A DNA stretch of 64,000 bases. Source: Aquarana catesbeiana (Eukaryota > Chordata > Amphibia > Anura > Ranidae). The stretch's first letter is position 1; every line of letters begins with the position of its first letter. This document shows positions 1-9,089 of this stretch, in pieces. Both the position numbers and the translations under genes were made by a program. The stretch lies in NCBI RefSeq assembly GCF_042186555.1, contig NC_133326.1, positions 693,232,700 to 693,296,699 of the forward strand, read 5' to 3'. A model generated the notes under the pieces. The model saw only the letters and a program-made list of their open reading frames with translations. It made no database searches and was not told where the DNA came from.

Positions 1-80
1 ATATATATATATATTGTGTAGAAAAAAAAAATATATATTTATTTATTTTTACACAATATAAATAAATATATATATATATA
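1..80. repeat. (TA)n / AT-rich low-complexity DNA
   Basis: Alternating TA runs with poly-A and TTTA interruptions. No coding signal. Confidence 0.9.
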
Positions 81-754
81 GTGACAAGCCGGGGTAAGAT
101 TCATATGGATTGGTTGGCTTTTTTTTTGGTGCATCATTTGCCCATTGCCTGCCCAGGTGCCCTGCTCAGTGCTGTCTCACTCACTGTAGTGCTCACCTCG
201 ATCTAGCAGGCTGCAGCCACTCGTCTGCCACTCTCCAGGGTCTGCTAGTCCGCTGCTTCTAAGGGAGAGAGAGGCCGGAGGGGGGGCAGAGTGCAGATGT
301 AGATCATTCCGCCAGACCTGCAGCCAGAACTATAGAAGCTGCATCGGCAAATGCGGCTGGGTTACTCCGCGGCTGTGGCCCTAGTTTCCTGCCCAATCAC
401 CTCCAACTCGCAGCACAGCTGTTTTTTGCTGGCTGGACCCGACCCCAGTAGTGGTGACTGAGTTACACAGGGAGAGGACAGACATTTTGTAGGCAGTCAG
501 CACTAACAAAAGGTGTGAAACACTGACAGAGCACAGGGATGATTAGGGTGTGCCTGGGCACACCCAGCACACCCCGTGGGCACGCCTATGTAGTCTATAT
601 TGTTTTGAAACTACTTCACAAAAGTTCCACATTATTTTTAATAATTTAATTTGCACAGATGTCAATGGAAATCACACCCCGAAATCGCCAAAAGTAGTAT
701 AGAAACAACTTTTGGGAATCGTTGCAGCGCTGCAAATTGCCGGCAATTGCCACC
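81..754. other. Non-coding interval, no gene seen
   Basis: GC-moderate unique-looking DNA with a short inverted motif around 546-566 (GGGTGTGCC / GGGCACACCC). From about 840 it carries a phrase (CCAGGCCATTTTTTGCAATA) that recurs at about 41480 and, inverted, at about 43600, so at least its end is dispersed repeat. I see no supportable gene. Confidence 0.6.
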
Positions 755-796
755 GATTTGGCATGCAATTTGACATGTCAAATTGCATGCCAAATC
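755..796. repeat. 42-bp perfect palindrome
   Basis: The two 21-base halves are exact reverse complements, centred on ACATGT at 773-778. It lies within probable MITE sequence. Confidence 0.85.
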
Positions 797-985
797 ACAT
801 CAATGTGAACCAGGGCTCAATGTGTGTTAATGTTAGGCACATACTTCTTCAGGCCCAAAAGATTTCCCCCCTTAATGTCCAGGCCATTTTTTGCAATACT
901 GCACTGCGTCACTTTAATTGACAATTTTTTTTCTGATACTGTGATGTCCTATGACAGATATTTGGCCATCTGTAAACCATTACAT

Positions 986-2522
986 CAGGGCTCAAAATTT
1001 CAAGTTGTGAGCCACTAGCCAGGCCTTAAGAGTTACTCGCCACCAGTTGCCCTACCCTGCCCCGCCCCTAAACACGCCCTAGTAAATTATCTCATGAAAT
1101 TACACTGTTAAATGTTTTATGCAGAATTAAGTTCCAAAAATACATTTTAACAAAAACTTTAACAATATTAACATGAAGCATATCAGTACCCATTAGCGCA
1201 GCCAAACAGTGCCCATCAGTGAAGTCGATCAGTGTAGCTGATCAGTGCAGCCTATCAGTGCCCATCAGTGCAGTCTTATTAGTGACCATCAGTGCAGTCC
1301 ATCAGTGCAGCATATCAGTACTCATCAGTGCAGCCCATCAGTGAAGCCCATCAGTGCAGCGTATCAGTGCCCATCAGTGCAGCCTCATCAGTGCCCATCA
1401 GTGCAGCCTTATCAGTGTAGCTGATCAGTGCAGCCTTATCAGTGCCCATCAGTGCAGTCTATCAGTGCAGCATATTAGTACTCATCAGTGCAGCCCATCA
1501 GTGAAGCCCATCAGTGCAGCCTATTAGTGCCCATCAGTGCAGCGTATCAGTCCCCATCAGTGCAGCCTCATCAGTGCCTATCAGTGCTGCCCCATCAGTG
1601 CATTCCATCAGTGCCCATCAGTGCAGCCCCATCAGTGCAGTCCATTATTGCAGCATATCAGTGCCCATTAGTGCAGCCTATCATTGCCCATCAGTGCAGC
1701 GTATCAGTGCCCATCAGTGCAGCGTATTATAGCCCATCAGTGCAGTATATTATTGCCCATCAGTGCAGCGTATCCGTGCCCATCAGTGCAGCATATCAGT
1801 GCCCATCAGTGCAGCATATTATTGCCCATAAGTGCAGCATACAATTTCCTACCAGTGCAGCATACCAGTGCCCATTCGTGCAGCCTATCAGTGCCCACCA
1901 GTGCAGCATACCAGTGCCCATTAGTGCAGGCTATCAATGCCCACCAGTGCAGCATACCATTGCCCACCAGTGCAGCGTATCATGCAGCCTCTCATTGTCC
2001 ATAAGTGCAGCCTCATCATTGCCCATATGTGCAGCCTACCATTGCCCAAAAGTGCAGCCTCATCAATCATCCATGCCTAGCATTGTACCAGGAAGGAGTC
2101 AGGATGGGGCAGCCGGATGACACAGAACGGGATCTCCCGCTAAAACATGGCTTGTATATGAATAGCTGCACTTTTCAAACAAAGTCTCATCTCCTGGAAT
2201 CTAATAGACAGCATATTGGTCCAATGCCGGTCCGGAGGCAGGACTTTGTTTGACATCGGCCAGGCTATTCATATACAAGCTCATATATGTCTCAGCGGAA
2301 GATCCCCGCTCTGTGTCCTCCGGATGCATGATCCTTCTGACCTTTTCCTGGCTGATCGCTTCTGCCAGAAGCGATGCAGGCTTTTTTACAGGACATCAAA
2401 GCGGCCCAGCCAGAAGCAATCAGCCAGGAAACTGTCAGCCTGTTCCGCCTCTGCTCCTCACTCGCCCTCTGTTAAATTCCACTCGCAAAATACGAGCAGG
2501 TGAGTGAAATTTTTGAGGGCTG
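986..2522. mobile_element. Non-autonomous hAT-type element with internal minisatellite
   Basis: The element starts CAGGGCTCAAAATTTCAAG and ends with a near-perfect inverted copy (reverse complement CAGCCCTCAAAAATTTCAC). It is flanked by an 8-bp direct repeat, CATTACAT, at 978-985 and 2523-2530. The receptor sequence is continuous across the repeat once the insert is removed, so the ends are exact. An 8-bp duplication and CAG-type termini are typical of the hAT superfamily. No transposase is visible; about 0.9 kb of the interior is tandem repeat. Confidence 0.88.
1190..2065. repeat. 23-bp minisatellite
   Basis: Tandem, diverged units of the form CAGTGCCCATCAGTGCAGC plus a 4-base variable end (TAT/GTAT/CTAT). 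The predicted peptides in this stretch repeat every 23 residues (69 bases = 3 x 23), as expected for a 23-bp unit read through shifting frames; they are not genes. Confidence 0.9.
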
Positions 2523-2780
2523 CATTACATTATAGTTTGATAATGAACCTCCGCTGCTGCTTTATATTGATTATTACCTGTTGGGCTTCAAGTTTTTTTT
2601 ATCGTGGCGATGCATACTTTAAATGTAGCCCAACTGCACTTTTGTGGCCCCAACATTATTGATCACTTTTTCTGTGATCTTGACCCAATTCTTAAGCTTT
2701 CCTGCTCCGATACAGCAATTATTCAACTAGAAGCAACATTGGTGTCTTTTTTCTTTGGCTGCATCCCATTTGTCGTTACT

Positions 2781-4157
2781 AGGGTTGCACCAATACCTAT
2801 ACTAGTATCGGTATCGGTGCCGATACCGAGTATTTGCCCGAGTACTTGTACTTGGGCAAATGCTCCGATGCTTTATCCAATACCTGGACAGTCAGGCAGT
2901 GGTGGGGGAGTTACAAGTACGGATTCCCCTGTATAGATTTCAATAAAGTAACTGACAGCCGCTTCTCCTCCTCTCCCCTCTGCGGCTTCCAGCTGCTTTA
3001 TTGAAATCTATACAGGGGGGATCGGTGCTTGTAACTCCCCACCACCACCGCATTGATCACCCCCTGACTGTCCCTGTATACTTCTCCAGTCCCCCTCCAT
3101 GTCCTCCTCTAGGCTCCTCCAGTCCCCCTCCGTGTACCCCGCTCCTGTCCCCCCACTGTATACTCCGCTCCTGTCCCCCTCTGTATACTCCGCTCCTGTC
3201 CCCCCTCTGTATACTCCGCTCCTGCCCCCCCTCTGTATACTCCGCTCCTGTCTCCCCTCTATATACTCTGCTCCTGTCCCCCCTCTGTATACTTCACTCC
3301 TGTCCCCCCTCCATGTACTCCGCTCCTGTCCCCCCTCTGTATATTCCACTCCTGTCCCCCCTCTGTATACTCCACTCCTGTCCCCCCTCTGTATACTCCG
3401 CTCCTGTCCCCCCTCTGTATACTCCACTCCTGTCCCCCCTCCATGTACTCCGCTCCTGTCCCCCTCCATGTATTCCGCTCCGATCCCCCCTCCGTGTATT
3501 CCGCTCCGGGCCCCCCTCCATGTATTCCGCTCCTGTCCCCCCTCTGTGTCAATCACTCAGGATGGAGAGCGGAGGAAGGAGCCAGTAAATCTGTCGGCTC
3601 CTTCCTATTCCAAATGATCAGTGACTGACTCTGTCCATTCATAACTGAGCATCGTAAACTGTGTTCTTTTCCAGTGCAGCTGAGGCTGCTGAGAAAGGGA
3701 CTGGGGAATCTCTGTCCCCAGTCTTTTTCTGTGTCTCAAAAGGGAGATGTCAGGGGTCTGTTAAGACCCCAGATATCTCACCAAAGCCCCCCCACAGGGC
3801 TGATAAAAAAATTTAAAATAAAGAATTGTAATAAATAAATATTTAAAAGGTTAAATTGTAACAATAATTAAAAAATAAAAAACCCACTGACACCATCCCC
3901 CCCCCCAAAAAAAAAAGCATTGTAAAAAAATAAACCAAAAAAATAAAATTGTAAAAAATTGTAAAAAATAAAATTGTAAAAAAATAAGAACAAAACTACT
4001 GACACAGTCCACGCATCATGAGTGCTGCATATTAGTGCCACTGCCACGTGACATTAAAAAAAGTATTGCTCTTTTGCTGGTATCTGCGAGTACTTGAAAA
4101 AAGTATTGGTATTGGTACTTGTATTCGGTCTTAAAAAAGTGGTATCGGTGCAACCCT
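2781..4157. mobile_element. TIR element (hAT-like termini) with internal minisatellite
   Basis: Begins AGGGTTGCACCAATACC and ends with the inverted form GGTATCGGTGCAACCCT. Subterminal GTATCGGTA/GTATTGGTA motifs are also mirrored. The terminal AGGGTTGCACC sequence is hAT-like, but no clean 8-bp target duplication can be read (left flank GTCGTTACT, right flank AATGACTAT). It lies exactly between the receptor pseudogene and the duplicated upstream flank of OR copy A, so it may mark a rearrangement breakpoint. No transposase seen. Confidence 0.75.
3120..3550. repeat. 26-bp C-rich minisatellite
   Basis: Units of TGTATACTCCGCTCCTGTCC plus CCCCTC, with successive TGTATAC starts at 3182, 3208 and 3234 (26-bp period). 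Both strands give long proline- or glycine-rich open frames that are artefacts of the repeat. Confidence 0.9.
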
Positions 4158-4332
4158 AATGACTATATATACTGTAGTAAGGTTATTTTAATCTACAAAT
4201 ATGATCATACAGCCTTGTGTCCATTGTTGTCCAAAGTTTTAACCTGCTGTGTAAAACTTGAAGGAAATTCATATTTTTTCCCACTATGAAACTATGTAAG
4301 ATTAACATGGCTTCATGGTACAGATAGTACTG

Positions 4333-5021
4333 GTGAAGGAAAGGACTGCGCTATAATGGGGTAAGTGAGCTGCTAACACTCAAACATACAAAGTTCAAAT
4401 TAGATAATACAGTGACAGTGTAGCGCTATTAAAAAGTATAAATAAAAAACTAAATGTAAAACCAAAACATATTGGCTAGACTAAATATAGCCCAGTAAGT
4501 AGGTGAAAAAAGTGTCCACAAGAGTGTTGAATGGTATGTCCCTCTGACGGAGGTAGTCCCAATCTTGGAAAAATGGTGTAAGGCTTGTCTGTAGTCAATA
4601 ACAACGAAACTCGAAAAGTAAATGGGTACTCTTACCAGCTGTGATGGACCACATATGCGGTACGACAGAGGGGTCAAACAAGCTTGGGATCTTGTGCTGT
4701 ATTCATCGGAGGTTGCTCAGGTGCTGGACACAGATGAATGAGACCTGGTTCAAGGTAATATCCTTGGCTCCTGAACCGTGCAGACTCCAAGTGCTCCCCA
4801 GCCTGATAGCCGTCTCCGAAGCTGTTCCGTGAAGGCTCCAGGAAGTAGTCATATAAAACAGAGGAAAGGAGAAGGACTCCAATGGTGCAGGTCAAAAACC
4901 ATTTGGGTTTTTTAAAACAGTCAAATGGTATACTCCAAGGTAAGAAAAGTGATCACAAAAAACAAGTAATAAAATAAGGTAAGAGCAATGTGGGATACAA
5001 GAAATGCTGGCCCTTACTTAC
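4333..5021. mobile_element. Unclassified 689-bp insertion
   Basis: Absent at the matching position of copy C (about 45288), where the flanks run together. Flanked here by a 7-bp direct repeat AGTACTG (4326-4332 and 5022-5028). No coding capacity or clear terminal inverted repeat seen; class unknown. Confidence 0.6.
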
Positions 5022-5470
5022 AGTACTGTTGGTTCTTGTTGCTTCTTATCTATGACATAAGAGAAATATGTAAAGGGATAAGGATACATTTGTGTCAGGC
5101 ACCATCTCTACACTGTGGATTCTGACTGCTGCTTAAAAAGACTTAATGGAAATTTTGGCAATCTTGTAGTTCTTATTTGGCTATGGACTGCTGTAACAAT
5201 AGATAATAATAACAATAGTAATAATAATATTAACTATTGTTATTATGGTTATGCCAGTATAATGAATGAACAGAGAACCATGCATATACAGACCTAGGAA
5301 ATAAAAGAAATAACCTTTTGTTTTTAATATTACTTTGAATATTCCTTTTACAGTTCCTCCCAAAGTACTGACTGATAATCTCATATCTCTGGCCACATCA
5401 ATGTTTTAGCCCATGAGAATATCACTGATCACAGATTCCCAGTGGCTCCATGCAATTCATTTTGTTTCTT

Positions 5471-5478
5471 TATAAAAG
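5471..5478 (+). promoter_or_regulatory. Candidate TATA box of OR copy A
   Basis: TATAAAAG lies in a block conserved in all three OR duplication copies: GGCTCCATGCAA upstream and CAGAAAAGCATT/CAAAAGAGCACA downstream. It is about 560 bases upstream of a conserved splice donor. OR genes commonly have upstream noncoding exons, so this is a reasonable core promoter, but the transcription start is inferred. Confidence 0.5.
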
Positions 5479-5979
5479 CCACACCAGAAAAGCATTCAAA
5501 AGAGCACAATATACATCTCTGGTAACATCTTTGACCACTATTTTAGGTATATATATAAAATAATAATAATACAATTGGACTTACCTTTAAATCACACTTT
5601 AATTGGAATTAAGCACATTTCCATTGACTTTAGTTGTGGAGTGTGGATGACTTCACTCTATGCAGCAGATCCCATTGAAAGCTATTTGTGCTGAAGATAA
5701 AGCATGTTAAGCTCAACCTCTATTACATTCCACATTTAAATGCATGAATTTCAGTTAAACTCAAGGGTGATTTTTTTTTTATTCCGGTTGAAATGAACAA
5801 AATTCTAGCTGTGGGTAGCCCTGTTGCTACCACCAAGCACAACCAAAATTAACTTTTCAGTTTTTGTTAAAGGATCTGAAGGAATATTATTGGCCAAAGA
5901 GTGACTGCATTAAATTAGATAATAGGCATTTGACAGCTGGGGGTTCCAGCTTTCAGAATACAATAAACAACAGGGGAGG

Positions 5980-6038
5980 TATCTGATAGATATTAGCTAA
6001 ACGAGAAAAGGTGCAGTAACCAACAGCAAAATGTAAGT
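5980..6038 (+). other. Candidate 5' noncoding exon end and splice donor, OR copy A
   Basis: The block CCAACAGCAAAAT|GTAAGT (donor at 6033) is matched in copy C by CCAACCACAAGAT|GTAAGT (48321). Conservation of a strong GTAAGT donor about 1 kb before the coding exon suggests a spliced 5' UTR. Confidence 0.5.
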
Positions 6039-6252
6039 GTCTATTTCTCACTGTTTACACTACAGTGAAATATATTCTTATTGGTTTCATTGCTTTTTTG
6101 AACTTTGTAAATGAATATTCCCTTCTGTACTTCCTTATAGCATTGAAAAAAAAAATCTACTTGATTAGTTACATAGTTACGTAGTTAGTAAGGTTGAATA
6201 AAGACACCAGTCCATCCTGAGTGAGCGTGGGTGCATGTCTACAATTATCCCT

Positions 6253-6584
6253 ATTTTTTTATTTAAGGTACCCATATAGCGCTGTCAATTTACGTAGCAC
6301 TCCACACATGCATCGCACACTCACATTGGTCCCGACCCTCAAGGAGCCCACAATCCAAGGTTCCCAACTCACATTCATATACTAGGGCCAATTTTGGACA
6401 GAAGACAATTAACCTACCAGCATGTCTTTGAAGTGTGGGAGGAAAAAGGAGTACCCAGAGGAAACCCATGCAAGCACAGGGAGAACATGCAAACTCCAGG
6501 CAGGTAGTGTCATGGTTGGGATTCGAACCAGCGACCCTTTTTACTGCTAGGCAAGAATGCTAACCACTACACCACTGTGCCACC
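6253..6584 (-). mobile_element. tRNA-derived SINE
   Basis: Read on the minus strand it begins GGGTGGCACAGTGGTGTAGTGG (A-box-like) and then has a perfect B box GGTTCGAATCC (forward GGATTCGAACC near 6519). It continues into a body that contains CTCCCTGTGCTTGCATGGG and ends in an A-rich tail at about 6253-6270. The layout A box, B box, body, tail is that of a Pol III SINE. Its tail resembles a LINE 3' end. Confidence 0.8.
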
Positions 6585-6666
6585 CAAAAAAAGCCTCCTC
6601 TCTCCTATTTCCCACTCACTCTCTCTGTCTCTCTCATTTTCTCTCTCTTTCTTTTCCTTCTCTTTA

Positions 6667-6932
6667 GGCACTGGTTCACATATGTGCAAGTTGAATGTGG
6701 GTTTCCCTGCATCCAATTCACATGACATGCGAGTGTGATCTCCTCTCAATGGAGCCGGTTCACACATGTCCGGAGCGGCTGTGGTCCGCATTCCAAAAGT
6801 GTGTGCATGTTTGGCTCCAGTTCAAGTCAGAATTCTGGTAAAAATTCATACTTAATTCGCACCTGAACCAGTGAACAGGAATGCACAGGACCCCATGCTG
6901 GGAAACGCGGCCTCACATATGTGAACTCGGAC
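6667..6932. mobile_element. PIF/Harbinger-type MITE at an OR splice acceptor
   Basis: Termini GGCACTGGTTCACATATGTG and the inverted GTCCGAGTTCACATATGTG, with TTA on both sides (6664-6666 and 6933-6935). OR copy B lacks the insert and reads directly TTCTCTTCAG|ACAGTCCAC. A 3-bp TWA duplication is the PIF/Harbinger hallmark. The insertion falls on the predicted 3' splice site of the OR 5' UTR. Confidence 0.8.
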
Positions 6933-7017
6933 TTAGACAGTCCACATTGCTTTCTTTACCTGGCTAAAGCTGCTTTATAAATGTTACACGTTAATTTTAA
7001 TATATTGTTTTCAGGTC

Positions 7018-7962
7018 ATGGAGAAGATGAATATGACCAGAATTTCCACAATCCATCTCCTAGGATTTCAGACTTCACAAATTGTAAAACATGTGCTGTT
7101 TTTTATTTTGCTTATGCTTTATTGTGTGACAATATGTGGAAACCTCCTGATCATCACACTGGTGTCCTACAGCAAAATCCTCCAATCTCCCATGTACATC
7201 TTCCTCTCTCAGCTCGCTATGTCTGATATCTTAATGGCAAGTGATATTCTTCCTAATATGTTCCAAACGCTTTTGGTAAATGATACCATAATGTCATTTT
7301 CTGGTTGCCTATCTCAGTTTTATTTCTTTTGTGTTACAGTAATATTGGACAGCCTTCTTCTAACTGTGATGTCTTATGACAGATATTTGGCCATCTGTAA
7401 ACCATTACATTATAGTTTGATGATGAACCACCACCGCTGCTGTACCTTGGTTATTTTCTGTTGGTCTTCAAGTTGTTTAACAATGCTGATGCATACTTTA
7501 AATGTTGCTCATTTGCAGTTTTGTGGTCCCAACATTGTTGATCACTTTTTCTGTGATCTTGATCCAATTCTTAAACTTTCCTGCTCTGATATAGCAATTA
7601 TTCAGATAGAGATAACATTGCTGACTGTTTTATTTGATGTCATCCCATTTTTCTTTGTCATTTTATCTTATATTATTATCATAGTCACCATTCTTAAAAT
7701 TCCATCCATTACTGGAAGGCAGCAGGTTTTCTCTACATGTAGTTCCCATCTAGCTGTTGTCTGTATCTATTATGGCAACCTAGCTTGTGCTTACTTGGTA
7801 CCCAGTAGAGGACAGTCAGCAAACATGACTAAGTTCTTATCATTATCCTATACTGTACTCACCCCACTGATAAATCCTTTGATATACACTTTAAGGAATA
7901 AAGACCTGAAAAAAGTATTGGCAATTTTTTATAAAACCCTTTTGCATGTGCATTCAAATTAG
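7018..7962 (+). CDS. Olfactory receptor, class II type (copy A)
   Basis: Odorant-binding seven-helix G-protein-coupled receptor of the olfactory neuron membrane, expected to signal through Golf and adenylyl cyclase. The 314-residue length is normal for the family and the reading frame is intact in one exon. Visible landmarks: N-glycosylation site N5-M-T, GN at 41-42 in TM1, PMYIFLSQLAMSD at 58-70 (TM2), the C97-C179 disulfide pair, MSYDRYLAIC at 118-127 (end of TM3), FSTCSSHL at 238-245 (start of TM6) and PLINPLIY at 283-290 (TM7), then a short tail. The start follows a splice-acceptor-like TTTTCAG at 7009-7015. An AATAAA lies at 8013, 51 bases after the stop. It is one of three near-identical paralogs here. 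Subfamily and ligand cannot be told. Confidence 0.95.
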   Translation: MEKMNMTRISTIHLLGFQTSQIVKHVLFFILLMLYCVTICGNLLIITLVSYSKILQSPMYIFLSQLAMSDILMASDILPNMFQTLLVNDTIMSFSGCLSQFYFFCVTVILDSLLLTVMSYDRYLAICKPLHYSLMMNHHRCCTLVIFCWSSSCLTMLMHTLNVAHLQFCGPNIVDHFFCDLDPILKLSCSDIAIIQIEITLLTVLFDVIPFFFVILSYIIIIVTILKIPSITGRQQVFSTCSSHLAVVCIYYGNLACAYLVPSRGQSANMTKFLSLSYTVLTPLINPLIYTLRNKDLKKVLAIFYKTLLHVHSN

Positions 7963-8451
7963 AAATTAAAAATTATATTTTACATTTAATTAGATATATA
8001 ATATGATTACAGAATAAACTAATGCTTTTAAATGATTGATGGTCAAAATTATATTATAAAATATTACTTTAAAACAGATTTACAGGCACACACCACAATT
8101 GTATGAAATAAGTTTCTGCTATTGTCTATTTAGCTTTGCCATTTATGCTTTTATTTTTATTCTTTATTTTTATTGTAAGAAAAAAAAGTCATACATTTCC
8201 TTATATCAGTACAGCTTGCTCTGTACTTCGGCTCCACCGACATCAGGACTGAGTTCCAATATTTGTGTTTGGCGTCTCAGTGTAGCCACAATTGGAGCCA
8301 CAATTTGTAAGTATAATTACATATTGGTACCATATATCTCGGCACAGTTATGTAACTGAAATCTAACTGAAGGAAGAAGCAACAACTTTACTTTCATCCC
8401 AAAATGGAATATAGTTTTATGTCTAAAATTCCATAATTTTTCATATTCTAG

Positions 8452-8759
8452 CAGCCTTTCCAAACGTTTTCAACTCCGAGGAACCCTAAAATAATTTTTT
8501 TTGTCTCATGGAACCCCTACCAATAATTACTATATCTACAATTTAAGGTACATTAGCATGGTTGTCAGTGGAAAGTTTGCTTTTTACCTTTGTAGTCAGT
8601 GGGAATAACCCCCCTTACAGATAGCTAAAATGATCACTGATGTCATGGGTTACTTGTAAAAGATGCAGAAATTGTTCATTGCTTTCATTGCTCAAGGAAC
8701 CCTTAGCAACTTCTAAAGGAACCTTAAGGTTTCCATGGAACCCTAAATGAGAAAGGCTG
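8452..8759. mobile_element. hAT-like MITE, shared with copy B
   Basis: Starts CAGCCTTTCC and ends GAGAAAGGCTG. The same element (31242-31513) sits at the same distance and orientation after OR copy B, with matching interiors (ATTACTATATCTACAATT, CCCCCTTACAGATAGCTAAAA). Copy B flanks give an imperfect 8-bp duplication (CTCCAGAG/CTCTAGAA). Confidence 0.8.
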
Positions 8760-9089
8760 TCCTATATTGATATTTACAAATGCTTTGTGGGTGGTAATGC
8801 TACACAGATGTACATGTAGATGTGCACATGTACACAACATTTTCAGAGTTATCATTAGGTGATCTTTTGACATTCGCAAAACTTTTGTATCAGCATAGTA
8901 GAAAATCATGACTCATATATTGCTACATTACTGTTCTTTCCTGTTTGTTTCTCATAAAGGTTGGAGTCTGAAAATCATAAATTTTACTGACTATTCGTGC
9001 CAACCACTGCTTAGTGTAATACACTGGCATGCAACCTAAATTTTTATTGCAGTATATGCAAAATCAATATATAAAACTGTGCCTTTTGG

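Larger units (their letters stand above)
938..2784 (+). pseudogene. Olfactory receptor pseudogene split by a transposon
   Basis: Two pieces of one class II-type olfactory receptor gene flank a mobile element. The first (about 938-985) reads through the TM3-end motif MSYDRYLAICKPLH. The second (2523-2784) resumes at exactly the next codon and continues through TM4, the second extracellular loop (FCGPNIIDHFFCD) and into TM5. It closely matches the three intact receptors in the window. Lesions are the 1.5-kb insertion, a frameshift in the T8 run near 2593-2600, and loss of everything before TM3 and after early TM5. The 3' end stops at another TIR element at 2781. A functional protein is excluded. 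The family assignment is firm; the exact subfamily is not. Confidence 0.9.
4158..8760 (+). repeat. Segmental duplication, copy A (carries OR at 7018)
   Basis: Blocks here match copy C (45090-49765) on the same strand and copy B (31230-34700) inverted. Examples are the TTAACATGGCTTCATGGTAC block near 4302, the TATA-box block near 5440-5560, the exon/donor block near 5990-6170, the OR itself, and the downstream MITE near 8452. The order of blocks is the same in all copies, so this is duplication of one unit and not independent repeats. Confidence 0.85.

Noticed and set aside
1190..2065. CRISPR-like array
   Set aside because: Units are directly tandem with no unique spacers, in a vertebrate genome.
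1488..2120. 210-residue open frame rich in AYQCPSVQ-type repeats
   Set aside because: Pure translation of the 23-bp minisatellite; peptide period is 23 residues.
3001..3617. Overlapping long frames on both strands, proline-rich or glycine-rich
   Set aside because: All come from the 26-bp minisatellite.
2781..4157. 8-bp target duplication for the second TIR element
   Set aside because: Flanks GTCGTTACT and AATGACTAT do not match at any 8-base offset.
6519..6584. Functional tRNA gene on the minus strand
   Set aside because: A and B boxes fit, but there is no cloverleaf acceptor stem and a long SINE body follows.
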